Shown here: positions 48,118 to 57,338 of the stretch, in pieces
How positions within the stretch are numbered: the stretch's first letter is position 1
Layout of the letters: each line of letters begins with the position of its first letter
Assembly: GCF_014195635.1 (NCBI RefSeq)
Contig: NZ_JACICC010000004.1
Span: forward strand, 186,001-250,000
Direction: 5' to 3'
DNA: 64,000 bases
From: Pseudochelatococcus contaminans
Lineage (GTDB): Bacteria > Pseudomonadota > Alphaproteobacteria > Rhizobiales > Beijerinckiaceae
The notes under the pieces: model-generated
What the model was told of the DNA's origin: nothing
The model's input: only the letters and a program-made list of their open reading frames with translations
Database searches by the model: none
Position numbers and translations under genes: made by a program

Positions 48118-48123
48118 AACATG

Positions 48124-48158
48124 AAAAAAGGCGTGCCCGATATTGGGGCACGCCTTTT
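48124..48158. terminator. Bidirectional terminator between phaC and argC
   Basis: The stem AAAAGGCGTGCCC/GGGCACGCCTTTT is perfect with a short AT-rich loop. It lies between the convergent stops at 48117 and 48193. Confidence 0.9.
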
Positions 48159-48192
48159 CATCGAGAAGGCCGGATCGACGGCAAGCTGGCTG

Positions 48193-49176
48193 TCAGACGC
48201 CGAGCATCAGCCGCAGGTTCTGGACTGCCGCGCCTGAAGCGCCCTTGCCCAGGTTATCCAGCCGCGCCACGAGCACGGCCCGGTCTCCTGCAGGGTTTGC
48301 AAATACGTTGATCTCAAGCCGGTTGGTGTCGTTGAGCGCCAGCGCCTCGATACGGCCAGCCGCTTTCGAGTCCGCGAAAGGCACAACCGCAACTTCACCG
48401 TTATCGCCATAATGGCGCACGAATATACCGTGCAGGTCGGCGGCTGCCGGCTTGCCCGGGAGCGCATCGAGAAACAGCGGGATGCTGACCAGCATGCCCT
48501 GCCGGAAATTCCCTACCGAGGGCACGAAAATCGGCTGGCGCGACAGGAGGCCATAGGCCTCAATCTCGGGCAGATGTTTGTGTGTCAGGCCAAGGCCGTA
48601 CAACTCGAAGGCGGGCGCCTCTCCGGATTCGTAATCGGCGATCATCGCCTTGCCGCCGCCCGAATAACCGCTTGCGGCATTGATGCTGATAGGGAAATCG
48701 GCGGGCAGGACGCCTGCCTTGACCAGAGGCCGCAGCAGGGCAATTGCGCCGGTAGCATAGCAGCCGGGGTTGGCGACATGCGAAGCGCCCGCAACGCGTT
48801 CTGCCTGTCCCTCGTCCATTTCCGGAAAGCCATAGGTCCAGCCATCGGCCACACGGTGGGCGGTGCTGGCATCGAGAACGCGCGGGGCATTCTCTCCCAG
48901 GCTGGCGGCCAGCTGAACGGCTTCGCGCGCGGCATCGTCGGGCAGGCAAAGAATGATCAGGTCGGCTTCGGCCATCAGCGCCCGGCGCGCATCGGCATCC
49001 TTGCGCAGAGCCGGATCAATCCCGAGCACGTCCACCAAGCCGAGTTCATCGAGACGCGTGCGAATCCCGAGCCCGGTCGTGCCCGCCTCCCCGTCTATGA
49101 AGACACGCGGCTTGCCGCCTGATGACTTGATGGCGGCTGGATTGGCATTGATGTCGCCCGCAGGCTGACCGGACAT
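48193..49176 (-). CDS. argC: N-acetyl-gamma-glutamyl-phosphate reductase (type 2)
   Basis: Third step of arginine synthesis, NADPH-dependent. 327 residues with nucleotide-binding DGEAGTTGLGI (28-38) and catalytic Cys139 in NPGCYATG. The DGEAGTTGL start and the length near 310-330 mark the shorter type 2 enzymes of alphaproteobacteria. It lies 75 bp after the agmatinase-like gene in the same direction, so the two may be co-transcribed, which would place arginine-related synthesis and breakdown on one transcript. Confidence 0.95.
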   Translation of the reverse strand: MSGQPAGDINANPAAIKSSGGKPRVFIDGEAGTTGLGIRTRLDELGLVDVLGIDPALRKDADARRALMAEADLIILCLPDDAAREAVQLAASLGENAPRVLDASTAHRVADGWTYGFPEMDEGQAERVAGASHVANPGCYATGAIALLRPLVKAGVLPADFPISINAASGYSGGGKAMIADYESGEAPAFELYGLGLTHKHLPEIEAYGLLSRQPIFVPSVGNFRQGMLVSIPLFLDALPGKPAAADLHGIFVRHYGDNGEVAVVPFADSKAAGRIEALALNDTNRLEINVFANPAGDRAVLVARLDNLGKGASGAAVQNLRLMLGV

Positions 49177-49251
49177 GATGGAACCCTCGCAATAATCTTG
49201 TGCGGCATTGAGGCGTATGGGCGCGTGATGTCAAGCACGCATTCCCGGTGA

Positions 49252-50205
49252 TCATCGGGCCTTTTCGGCCAGAATCTGGAGATAATGCTGTACGATGGTG
49301 GAGCCGGCAATCGCCGTGATGTCCGCATGGTCGTACGGTGGCGATACCTCGACAATATCCATGCCGCGCCAGTCGAGATCGCGGAGCGACCAAAGCGCGA
49401 TCAACGCGTCGATCGATGTCATACCGCCCGCAACCGGCGTCCCCGTGCCCGGAGCAAATGCCGGATCGAGTGCATCGATGTCGAAAGACAGATAGGTCGG
49501 GACACCGCCTGTCCGCGCACGCACCCTCGCCGCGATGCCCGACGGCCCCAACCCGTGCGCCTCATAAGCATCGACGATCTCGATACCGAAATCATCAGGC
49601 GCGACAGTGCGAATACCGATCTGGATCGACCGCGCGGTGTCGATAAGGCCCTCGGATTCGGCCTGCGTGACGAATGCGCCATGCGACTGCCCGCCATCGC
49701 CTTCCCACGTATCCTGATGGGCATCGAACTGCACCAGCGCCAGTGGTCCATGCAGACTGGCATGGGCGCGCAACAGCGGCAGCGTGATCGAATGATCGCC
49801 GCCCAGCGTGATGAGATGCGCGCCGGCTGCCAGAATATCGACGGCCTGCGCTTCAATCAGGCCGGGAACTTGATCGAGATGGCGATAGTCGAACGAGCAA
49901 TCCCCCCAATCGACAACGGCGAGCGCATCGAACGGGTCGAGTCCAGACGGAAACTGCGGATCGCCATCGAAGATCGCTGATGCGCGGCGCAGCGCCTGCG
50001 GCCCGAAACGTGTTCCGGGGCGGTTCGATGTGGCTGCATCGAAGGGCACCCCCCAGATGACGACGTCCACGCCATCGATGTCGCGGCTGAAACGGCGGCG
50101 CATGAACGACAACGCGCCGGAATACGTCGCCTCATGCGAGCCGCCGCGCAAATCGCCGAGAAATGCATGGTCAGTCGGGCGTGGGCGAATGGGATCGTCG
50201 GTCAA
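49252..50205 (-). CDS. speB: Agmatinase-family ureohydrolase
   Basis: 317 residues of the arginase/agmatinase superfamily. The dinuclear Mn site is visible as GGDHSITLPL, FDAHQD and SFDIDALDPAFAPGTGTP, including the Asp and His ligands. Family members hydrolyse agmatine, guanidinobutyrate or related guanidines. The PGTGTPVAGGMTS segment fits agmatinase/guanidinobutyrase more than arginase, but the substrate is not certain. It is directly upstream of argC. The start ATG 50205 is followed by a 288-bp region without a gene. Confidence 0.88.
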   Translation of the reverse strand: MTDDPIRPRPTDHAFLGDLRGGSHEATYSGALSFMRRRFSRDIDGVDVVIWGVPFDAATSNRPGTRFGPQALRRASAIFDGDPQFPSGLDPFDALAVVDWGDCSFDYRHLDQVPGLIEAQAVDILAAGAHLITLGGDHSITLPLLRAHASLHGPLALVQFDAHQDTWEGDGGQSHGAFVTQAESEGLIDTARSIQIGIRTVAPDDFGIEIVDAYEAHGLGPSGIAARVRARTGGVPTYLSFDIDALDPAFAPGTGTPVAGGMTSIDALIALWSLRDLDWRGMDIVEVSPPYDHADITAIAGSTIVQHYLQILAEKAR

Positions 50206-50508
50206 GCTGGCCTCCCGATAATGCCCCGTATCCTGTCATAAATACTGCTATTTTCAAGCTAGGTACGCTCATGCAAACGGCCTTTTCCAGCCATCTTGAT
50301 GGAACTTGTATAAGACGCAGGTTATCGCCAGCTCCAGAAGCGGGTGCATGATCGTCGGTAGATCTATAATCCTGTTTGCCAGTCTAAGCGCTTCGGGGCA
50401 CCATGCAGCAGCAGATCATCGCACGAGCCGCGAGTTCCACATTTAACCACAATCTGCGTCTAACTTGGTATACTGAGTGAAACGCCAATTATTCCGAGGC
50501 ATGTCCTG
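50206..50508. other. Divergent intergenic region
   Basis: About 300 bp between the agmatinase-like gene and a small membrane-protein gene. No repeat, hairpin or RNA motif is recognised. Confidence 0.5.
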
Positions 50509-50832
50509 ATGACGAATGATCCCTTTGGCCGAAGTCCTTTCGGCTTCGCGCGTGTCCGTGTCGTCCAGCTTCCGAAATGGAAGCTGGTTCTTTTGTCGGC
50601 ACTGGCGATTACGGTGCTGCTGACGCTTGTTATCGTGGCAGCGGGCGCGTTTCTGTTGCTTTTTCCGGTCGTATTGATCGGCGGCCTTGTCCTCGGAATT
50701 GTTGGGCGTTGGAGAAGCAAGGCGTCGGTGCCAGCTCCTGGCCCCCGCGGCACGCAGAATGACCGCAACGATGATATTGTCGATGCGGAATATGTCGTCA
50801 TAACCGACAGGCGCCGGGAAGATCAGCGTTGA
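50509..50832 (+). CDS. Small membrane protein of unknown function
   Basis: 107 residues. A hydrophobic stretch from about residue 27 to 66 could be two helices forming a hairpin (LLSALAITVLLTLVIVAAGA and FLLLFPVVLIGGLVLGIVG). A basic RWRSK and a polar tail follow, ending DIVDAEYVVITDRR. The motif D-I/V-x-DAEY near the C-terminus recurs in small alphaproteobacterial membrane proteins, as far as I recall. GAGG precedes the start. It lies upstream of the NAD kinase gene; function unknown. Confidence 0.72.
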   Translation: MTNDPFGRSPFGFARVRVVQLPKWKLVLLSALAITVLLTLVIVAAGAFLLLFPVVLIGGLVLGIVGRWRSKASVPAPGPRGTQNDRNDDIVDAEYVVITDRRREDQR

Positions 50833-50874
50833 ACTGCTTGCCGCAGGACAATGCCGGATCAGGCGATCGATAGC

Positions 50875-50912
50875 TGCGCCTGAGGACAGCCTTTGCGCCT
50901 GAGGACAGCCTT
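50875..50912. repeat. Exact 19-bp tandem duplication
   Basis: The unit TGCGCCTGAGGACAGCCTT occurs twice head to tail, 46 bp before the NAD kinase start. It could be a recent slippage event or a duplicated regulatory site. Confidence 0.8.
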
Positions 50913-50957
50913 GCATGGCGGATTGCAACATGCCTGCCATCAGCGTAAGTTCCTGCC

Positions 50958-51728
50958 ATGAGTGAAACACTGTCCATCGCCTTTGTCGCCAGCGACACCC
51001 TGGAAGCACAGGCAGCCAAAGAACGTCTGGAAGCCCGCTATGGTGCGCGCGATCCGGATACGGCGCATCTTGTCGTTGCGCTGGGCGGCGATGGGTTGAT
51101 GCTGCAGACGCTGCATCGCTTTCTTGGAACCGGCAAGCCGATCTACGGCATGAATCGCGGCTCCGTCGGCTTCCTCATGAACGAGTTTCGCGAGGACGAT
51201 CTTCTTGAGCGTGTTGCGCGAGCCCAGCGTAGCGCCGTTCATCCCCTTCTCATGCAGGCGCATGATGTTGACGGGCGCTCGTTCAGTGCGCACGGCATCA
51301 ACGAGGTGTTTCTGTCCCGAAAGACCTATCAGGCGGCGAAGATCAGGGTTCAGGTCGATGGGCAGGTGCGCCTGGCCGAGTTGATCGCCGACGGCATCAT
51401 GGTCGCGACGCCGGCCGGTTCAACGGCTTATAACCTCTCTGCCAACGGCCCCATCCTGCCACTGAACGCTCCGCTGCTGGCGCTGACGCCGATCTCGGCC
51501 TTCCGCCCCCGGCACTGGCGGGGTGCTCTGCTGCCGGACCATGCCAAGCTGCGCTTCGAGGTGCTGGAAGCGGAAAAGCGCCCGGTCAATGCCGTCGCCG
51601 ATCACACCGAGATCCTGTCGGTCTCTTACGTCGATATCGCGCTCGATCCTTCCGTGGACCTCATCATGCTGCATGACCCCGGCCACAGCCTGGACGAGCG
51701 GATACTGCGCGCGCAATTCGGATATTGA
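50958..51728 (+). CDS. nadK: NAD kinase
   Basis: Phosphorylates NAD to NADP. 256 residues: LGGDGLML (Asp45 in the GGDG motif), the substrate site [11 protein letters not shown] and the C-terminal beta-sandwich [17 protein letters not shown]. The length is shorter than E. coli (292) but usual for alphaproteobacteria. The downstream secreted protein starts 18 bp later, so the two may be co-transcribed. Together with nadD (10338-10955) it covers the end of NADP synthesis. Confidence 0.95.
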   Translation: MSETLSIAFVASDTLEAQAAKERLEARYGARDPDTAHLVVALGGDGLMLQTLHRFLGTGKPIYGMNRGSVGFLMNEFREDDLLERVARAQRSAVHPLLMQAHDVDGRSFSAHGINEVFLSRKTYQAAKIRVQVDGQVRLAELIADGIMVATPAGSTAYNLSANGPILPLNAPLLALTPISAFRPRHWRGALLPDHAKLRFEVLEAEKRPVNAVADHTEILSVSYVDIALDPSVDLIMLHDPGHSLDERILRAQFGY

Positions 51729-51746
51729 CGCAGAAGGTTGCCGCCA

Positions 51747-52688
51747 ATGCGTAAAGCCCGCACCTCCTTCGCTCTCTTCGCTCTTGCGATTGCAAGTCTC
51801 ACGTCCACGCCGCACGTGCAGGCGCAAAGCAACGGTGCACCGGCGGCGATCCCCATCACGCCGTCGCTTCCAATGGAAGGCAGAACTTTCAGCGACAGAC
51901 CGAATGTGCTGCCGGGGGTGCTTGAAGGTGGAAACGGCTCTGTCCATTCGCTGTCTCTTACCGCGACCCTGGCGGATAGCGAAATGCCGATCCAGTCCGG
52001 GTTGACATGGCGCATCTACGCCATCAACGCAGACGGCACACCCGTTCTGGCCTCAGAACTGGAGGAGGCGACGCCACGGCAGATCCTTCCGCAGGGCAAC
52101 TATATCGTGCATGTATCTTATGGTTTCACCAGCGCCATCGCCCGTGTCGCGTTGCGGGCAGATTCCATTACACGCCTCGCGATTGCGGCCGGCGGCCTGC
52201 GCGTCACCGGCATGATCGGTACAGAACCGATACCTGACGAGGATTTGACGTATTCCGTCTACCTGCCCGATCAGAACGATCCCGAAGCACGGCTGGTGGT
52301 TGCCAACATTGCATCTGGCACGATCCTGCGCTTGCCGGAAGGCGATTATCACGTGGTGTCGACCTATGGGAAGGCAAATGCCATATCGCGGACGGATCTC
52401 AGCGTCGAAGTGGGTAAGGTGACCGATGCCACCATCAGCCATCACGGCGCGCGCGTCACGCTCAAGCTCGTCGCCATGGAGGGCGCCGAAGCCTTTGCCG
52501 GCACCGCCTTCAGCATACTGACCCCCGGCGGCGACACCATTCACGAGGAAATTGGCGCTTTCCCGTCGCTTATCCTCGCTGAAGGCGACTATGTTGTCGT
52601 CGCACGGCATGAGGGGCAAGTTTATTCACGCGAATTCACAGTTCAAAGCGGCACCGACGCAGCTATCGAAATCGTCGGCAGCCAGTGA
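51747..52688 (+). CDS. Secreted protein with three Ig-like/carboxypeptidase-regulatory-like repeats
   Basis: 313 residues from ATG 51747 (GAAGG upstream; TTG 51738 is an alternative). Signal peptide to about residue 27 (HVQA-QSNG). Three repeats of about 75 residues follow. Each has a beta-rich start, then a core L-P/A-x-G-N/D-Y-x-V (LPQGNYIVHV, LPEGDYHVVS, LAEGDYVVVA) and a following strand pair ending in a V-x-x-G-x-x-T/D-type turn. This resembles beta-sandwich repeats found in envelope proteins. Function unknown. It follows nadK closely, a neighbour pair I believe is common in Hyphomicrobiales. Confidence 0.8.
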   Translation: MRKARTSFALFALAIASLTSTPHVQAQSNGAPAAIPITPSLPMEGRTFSDRPNVLPGVLEGGNGSVHSLSLTATLADSEMPIQSGLTWRIYAINADGTPVLASELEEATPRQILPQGNYIVHVSYGFTSAIARVALRADSITRLAIAAGGLRVTGMIGTEPIPDEDLTYSVYLPDQNDPEARLVVANIASGTILRLPEGDYHVVSTYGKANAISRTDLSVEVGKVTDATISHHGARVTLKLVAMEGAEAFAGTAFSILTPGGDTIHEEIGAFPSLILAEGDYVVVARHEGQVYSREFTVQSGTDAAIEIVGSQ

Positions 52689-52819
52689 CGAGCCCGCCTG
52701 TTAAGAACAATTATTTCGTAACCATGCCTCCGGACATGAGGGGGTAATATTTTTTTATGTGTTACATTGTCTTAGAGAGAATATCTCAAGCCTCAAAAGC
52801 TGTTTCTCTCATTCGCTTT

Positions 52820-52852
52820 GGTGTGCCACCTGGCACGCCATGAATTATTTTT
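52820..52852 (+). terminator. Stem-loop with T-rich tail
   Basis: GGTGTGCC-acct-GGCACGCC (8 bp, one G-T pair) is followed by ATGAATTATTTTT. It is about 130 bp after the secreted repeat protein and could end that transcript. CACGCCATG is repeated just after it. Confidence 0.5.
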
Positions 52853-52910
52853 GCCACGCCATGCATCAGATGGGGTTGGCAGATTGTCGTAAAACCGTCA
52901 CGCTTCAGAA

Positions 52911-53711
52911 ATGACGAATCTCTCCAGCCCCCTGTCCATAGCCGTGGCGCAAAGCCACGTGACCGCCGATGTTCAAACCAATGGGCGGCATATCCGCGCG
53001 TTGATGCAACGCGCCAGCGACAAGGGTGCCCGCCTGATCCAGTTCACCGAGTGCGCCCTGTCCGGCCGCGCCCGGAATCACATCAACAACTGGCATCGGG
53101 TTGACTGGGACGTTATCGACACGGAACTGGCGGAAACCGCCGCTCTGGCGCGCAAGCTCAAGCTCTGGACCGTTGTTGGCTGCAATCATCGCCTGCCGCC
53201 GCCGAGCGAGCCGCACAACAGTCTGTACGTGATCTCGGACAAGGGCGTTCTCATCACCCGCTATGACAAGCGGCTCTGCGCCAGCGATGGCTCCAGCCTG
53301 TGGTATACGCCCGGTTCCTCGTCCACGACGTTCGTCGTCGATGGTTACCGTTTTGGCTGCGCGCTGTCGACGGAAGTGCACTACCCGGAGCTGTTCGCAG
53401 CCTATGAGCGCCTGTCGGCGGATGTCGTACTGCTTTCATCCTATTCGGATGAAGCGATCTTCGCCATCGAGGCGCAGGCCCATGCCGCCATCAATGCGCT
53501 GTGGGTCGGGCTGGCGACGGCCGTGGAAACCAGCCACGGACTTCCCGGTGGCATCATCGGCCCGGATGGCAATTTCCTTGGCAGGAACCGGCGTCGCATG
53601 GCCTCGGTGGTGATCGCAACCATCGACCGCGATAGCCCGGAATATACTCGTGTGCACAACCGCACCCGTCTGCGCAACCGCGCAAACCAGCAATCGTCTC
53701 AGCTTTTGTGA
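52911..53711 (+). CDS. Carbon-nitrogen hydrolase (nitrilase) family protein lacking the catalytic Cys
   Basis: 266 residues of nitrilase fold. The general base Glu47 (QFTECALSG) and Lys120 (TRYDKRLC) are present, but the nucleophile position reads ALSTEVHYPE. Compared with the usual C-x-D/E-x-x-F-P-E, Ser153 stands where Cys should be. Such proteins normally hydrolyse nitriles or amides via a thioimidate or thioester. With Ser the activity may be lost or changed, so this could be a pseudoenzyme or regulator. The ribosome-binding site is weak. It is alone on its transcript, closed by a terminator shared with thrS. Confidence 0.85.
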   Translation: MTNLSSPLSIAVAQSHVTADVQTNGRHIRALMQRASDKGARLIQFTECALSGRARNHINNWHRVDWDVIDTELAETAALARKLKLWTVVGCNHRLPPPSEPHNSLYVISDKGVLITRYDKRLCASDGSSLWYTPGSSSTTFVVDGYRFGCALSTEVHYPELFAAYERLSADVVLLSSYSDEAIFAIEAQAHAAINALWVGLATAVETSHGLPGGIIGPDGNFLGRNRRRMASVVIATIDRDSPEYTRVHNRTRLRNRANQQSSQLL

Positions 53712-53750
53712 GAGGCGTGATGCGAATTACGGCGATATGCCGAAGCCACA

Positions 53751-53789
53751 AAAAAGCGTGGGATCATCGACCCCGCGCTTTTCATTTTT
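53751..53789. terminator. Bidirectional terminator between the nitrilase-family gene and thrS
   Basis: AAAAGCGTGGG pairs with CCCCGCGCTTTT (one G-T pair and one mismatch), with an A run before and T runs after. The flanking genes are convergent. Confidence 0.8.
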
Positions 53790-53815
53790 GACATAACACC
53801 TGAACGCTATCGCGG

Positions 53816-55771
53816 TCACACCTGCGATGCGCGGCGCACATCGGGTGGCAAAGCCTCAGCCGCCAACAGGTCAAGCGCTTCGTCCAGCGGGAGTTGCTGC
53901 TGCGCCTGCGAGCCGAGACGGCGGATCGACACCGTGCGCTGCTCGCCCTCTTTCTTGCCGACCACCAACAGCACGGGCGTTTTGGCCAGTGAGTGTTCGC
54001 GCACCTTGTAGGTGATCTTCTCGTTGCGCAGATCCGTCTCCACACGCAGTCCGCACTTTTCAGCTTCCGCCGCCACGTCACGCGCATAATCGTCCGCGTC
54101 CGAGGTGATGGTGGCGATCACTGCCTGCACCGGCGCAAGCCACAGCGGGAAATGACCGGCATGATGCTCGATCAGGATGCCGAGGAAGCGCTCCATCGAA
54201 CCGCAGATGGCGCGATGCACCATGACCGGGGTTTTCTTCTGCCCATCGTGATCGACGAAAAACGCGCCGAAGCGATCCGGCAGGTTGAAGTCCACCTGCG
54301 TCGTGCCGCACTGCCAGTCGCGGCCAATCGCATCCCGCAGCACGTACTCGAACTTCGGACCGTAGAAAGCACCCTCGCCGGGGAAAATCTCGGTGCGGAT
54401 GCGGTTGCCCGACCGCGCGCGGATTTCTTCCAGCACCTTGCCCATCACCTCTTCAGCGTGATCCCACAGAGCATCGTCGCCCACGCGCTTTTCGGGCCGC
54501 GTGGAGAGTTTCACGACGATATTGTTGAGATCGAAGCCGAAATCGGCATACGTGGAGAGGATCAGGTCGTTGATCTTCAAGCACTCTTCGGCCAACTGGT
54601 CCTCAGTGCAGAAGACGTGTGCGTCATCCTGCGTGAAGGCACGCACGCGCATCAGGCCATGCAGCGCGCCGGATGGCTCATAGCGTGACACCGAACCGAA
54701 TTCCGCAAGCCGCAGAGGCAGATCACGATAAGACTTGAGACCGTGCTTGAACACCTGAACATGGCCGGGGCAGTTCATCGGCTTGATGGCGAAGACGCGG
54801 TCGTCCTCGGTCTGCGTGACAAACATGTTCTCGCGGTACCACGCCCAGTGGCCGGACGTTTCCCACATGGCCTTGTCGAGGATCTGCGGCGTGTTGATCT
54901 CGCGATAATCACCGTGCAGCCTGCGCCGCATGTAGGCGATGAGCTGCTGGAAAATCGTCCAGCCCTTCTCGTGCCAGAACACGACGCCGGGGCCTTCCTC
55001 CTGAAAATGGAACAGATCCATCTCCCGGCCCAGCCGTCGGTGGTCGCGGCGCTCGGCTTCCTCAAGCTGGTGGAGGTAGTTGTCGAGATCTTCCTGCGTG
55101 GCCCATGCAGTGCCGTAGATACGCGTCAGCATGGGGTTGTTGGCGTCGCCGCGCCAGTAGGCGCCCGCGACCTTCATCAGCTTGAAGGCGTTCCCGATTT
55201 TGCCGACGCTCGTCATGTGCGGGCCGCGGCACAGGTCGAGCCACTCGCCCTGACGATAGATCTTGAGATCGTCGCCGGCAGGAATGGCGTCCACCAGCTC
55301 CACCTTGAAGTGCTCGCCACGGGCGCGGAAGAAATCCTTTGCCTCGTCGCGCGACCACAGTTCCTTGGTGAAAGGCGCATCGCGGGCGATGATTTTCTTC
55401 ATTTCCGCCTCGATGGCGGTGAAGTCTTCCGGCGTGAACGGCTCGTTGCGCGCGAAGTCGTAGTAGAAGCCGTTCTCGATCACGGGGCCGATGGTGACCT
55501 GCGTGCCGGGCCACAGCGTCTGCACCGCTTCGGCCAGCACGTGGGCGCAATCGTGACGGATAAGCTCAAGCGCCCGCGGATCGTCTCGCGAAACGAACTC
55601 GATGCGCGCATCCGCGGGGATGGCGTCGGACAGGTCACGCACTTCGCCATCGAGCGCCATGGCGACGGTGCGCTTGGCAAGCGACTTGGCAATGCTTTCC
55701 ACCACCTCGCGACCGCTGATGCCGGGGGCGTACTGGCGCGATGCACCATCGGGAAATGTCAGGGTAATCAT
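53816..55771 (-). CDS. thrS: Threonine-tRNA ligase
   Basis: Charges tRNA-Thr. 651 residues from ATG 55771 with GGAGA upstream. Domains in order: TGS (1-60, [13 protein letters not shown]), the editing domain with [11 protein letters not shown] (HxxxH) and the C-x-G-P motif LCRGPHM, the class II catalytic core with zinc ligands in [10 protein letters not shown], and the C-terminal anticodon-binding domain ([15 protein letters not shown]). A GTG 7 codons upstream is possible. yidD lies 99 bp upstream in the same direction, as in many relatives. Confidence 0.97.
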   Translation of the reverse strand: MITLTFPDGASRQYAPGISGREVVESIAKSLAKRTVAMALDGEVRDLSDAIPADARIEFVSRDDPRALELIRHDCAHVLAEAVQTLWPGTQVTIGPVIENGFYYDFARNEPFTPEDFTAIEAEMKKIIARDAPFTKELWSRDEAKDFFRARGEHFKVELVDAIPAGDDLKIYRQGEWLDLCRGPHMTSVGKIGNAFKLMKVAGAYWRGDANNPMLTRIYGTAWATQEDLDNYLHQLEEAERRDHRRLGREMDLFHFQEEGPGVVFWHEKGWTIFQQLIAYMRRRLHGDYREINTPQILDKAMWETSGHWAWYRENMFVTQTEDDRVFAIKPMNCPGHVQVFKHGLKSYRDLPLRLAEFGSVSRYEPSGALHGLMRVRAFTQDDAHVFCTEDQLAEECLKINDLILSTYADFGFDLNNIVVKLSTRPEKRVGDDALWDHAEEVMGKVLEEIRARSGNRIRTEIFPGEGAFYGPKFEYVLRDAIGRDWQCGTTQVDFNLPDRFGAFFVDHDGQKKTPVMVHRAICGSMERFLGILIEHHAGHFPLWLAPVQAVIATITSDADDYARDVAAEAEKCGLRVETDLRNEKITYKVREHSLAKTPVLLVVGKKEGEQRTVSIRRLGSQAQQQLPLDEALDLLAAEALPPDVRRASQV

Positions 55772-55870
55772 CAAATAAAGTCTCCGGCTCACTCCTGCAC
55801 ACAGAACAGGTAAGCGACTTGTCAGCAGACAAAATGATGGCCACGGGCAGGCAATAGCCGCGCGGCCGGG

Positions 55871-56290
55871 TCAACGGACGGAGGTCAGGCCGGGCTTCGA
55901 GGTGTCGCCGCCGTCCTTGTCGACGTCCTCACAGACCATGCATGGTCTGGTGGCTGGCGGTGCATTGGTGCCCCTCCAGCGCCCGTAGGTCCACGGCTTA
56001 TACCATCGAGCTGTCGCGGGCAATGCGTCGGGCACGAGATCGAGACCGCTCGTGCCCAGCGGGTGACAGCGGCAGACGCGCGCCAGTCCGACCCAGCCGC
56101 CGGCCCAGAAGCCGTATCGGTCAATCGCCTCGTCTGTATAAAACGAACAGCTCGGCAAATGGCGGCAATGGCGCCCGAATATGGATGAAAGCGTCAACTG
56201 ATAAATACGGATCAGCGTGCGGGCAATAAAAACGCCGGGCCTGCGGACAGCGCTGATGATCATAGTCTTGAAGAGATGCAATTTGGACAC
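55871..56290 (-). CDS. yidD: Membrane protein insertion efficiency factor YidD
   Basis: Small membrane-associated protein that helps YidC insert proteins. The core is clear: FIARTLIRIYQLTLSSIFG (21-39), CRHLPSCSFYTDEAI with its Cys pair, and CHPLGTSGLDLVPD. 139 residues from GTG 56290, or 130 from ATG 56263; neither has a strong ribosome-binding site. The C-terminus carries an extra 50-residue tail with CMVCEDVDKDGG beyond the usual YidD. Not next to rnpA here but upstream of thrS, as usual in Hyphomicrobiales. Confidence 0.93.
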   Translation of the reverse strand: MSKLHLFKTMIISAVRRPGVFIARTLIRIYQLTLSSIFGRHCRHLPSCSFYTDEAIDRYGFWAGGWVGLARVCRCHPLGTSGLDLVPDALPATARWYKPWTYGRWRGTNAPPATRPCMVCEDVDKDGGDTSKPGLTSVR

Positions 56291-56386
56291 GTCTGACGCT
56301 GCGGTTGTGTGTTATCTGGTGTAGTCATAGCATGAATCGGCGATCATCAGGGTTATGTTGTTGGCGCTAACCAATTGGTGAAGATT

Positions 56387-57325
56387 ATGCGGCAGAGTCA
56401 GATCGTCAGACAGTGGAGAAATGTTGTGTTGCGTCATCCATCCCGTCCCGCTCTGAAAATCATCGCCGCTTCGGGTTTTCTGGCTGCCGCCATTGCCGCC
56501 ACCCCCGCTGCCGCGCAAAACGCGGGTTACGACCCTTACGCCGGCGAAGCTGGCGGCTCGTCATTTCCCTCATTCGTCGCGGCTCCGGTTGATTCGGCTC
56601 GCTGGATTGTGACGGTCAGCGCCAATGCCGATGTGGGACCGTCTTTCCGCGGGTCCGATAAATACAGCATCACGCCCTATCCGCTGATCGGCATCCGCCG
56701 GGGTGGACAGGCGCGGCGCGCCGCGGTTCCGGGCGACGGCCTCACCATCGATCTGCTCGATAATCAATATGTGAGCTTCGGTCCCATCGCCCGCTATCGC
56801 AGCGGCCGTTACAAGGCCGACGACCGCAAGCTGTTCGGCCTGCGCAAGCTGCCATGGAGCGTCGAGGCGGGCGTGTTCGCCGAAGTTTGGGCGACCCATA
56901 ATCTGCGCGCCCGCGCCGAAGTCCGTCACGGGTTTCGCGGTGAAGACGGCTGGGTTGTCGATTTGGGCGGCGACTTCGTGCAGCCGTTCGGTCAGTTTAC
57001 TTTCACCGTCGGTCCGCGTGTGAGCTGGGCCAGTGGCAAGATGATGCGCAGCAACTATGGCGTGAACGCTTATGAAGCTTCGCTGAACAATCTGGTGTTC
57101 CCGCAGCACGGCCTTTACGAATACAAGCCCGGCTCCGGCATCCAGAGCGCCGGGGCGGCAACATCCCTCGCCTACCAGATTAATGATCAGTGGAGCGCCA
57201 CCGCGAAGGCAACCTACAGCCGCCTCGTCGGCGATGCCGGCAAGAGCCCGATCGTGCGTCGCCTTGGCGACCGCAACCAGTTCTCCCTTGGCCTGAGCGC
57301 AGCCTACGCCTTCGGTATCAACTGA
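56387..57325 (+). CDS. MipA/OmpV family outer-membrane protein
   Basis: 312 residues from ATG 56387, preceded by GGTGAAG. A long n-region then signal peptide ending ATPAAA-QN (about residue 43). The barrel shows VTVSANADVGPSFRGSDKYS and PYPLIGIRRGG near its start, typical MipA/OmpV, and the protein ends YAFGIN. Family members are scaffold-like or outer-membrane beta barrels, sometimes induced by envelope stress. It interrupts the usual yidD / IscU-like neighbourhood and is convergent with the scaffold gene, sharing its terminator. Confidence 0.9.
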   Translation: MRQSQIVRQWRNVVLRHPSRPALKIIAASGFLAAAIAATPAAAQNAGYDPYAGEAGGSSFPSFVAAPVDSARWIVTVSANADVGPSFRGSDKYSITPYPLIGIRRGGQARRAAVPGDGLTIDLLDNQYVSFGPIARYRSGRYKADDRKLFGLRKLPWSVEAGVFAEVWATHNLRARAEVRHGFRGEDGWVVDLGGDFVQPFGQFTFTVGPRVSWASGKMMRSNYGVNAYEASLNNLVFPQHGLYEYKPGSGIQSAGAATSLAYQINDQWSATAKATYSRLVGDAGKSPIVRRLGDRNQFSLGLSAAYAFGIN

Positions 57326-57338
57326 CGTCGAAACCGCG

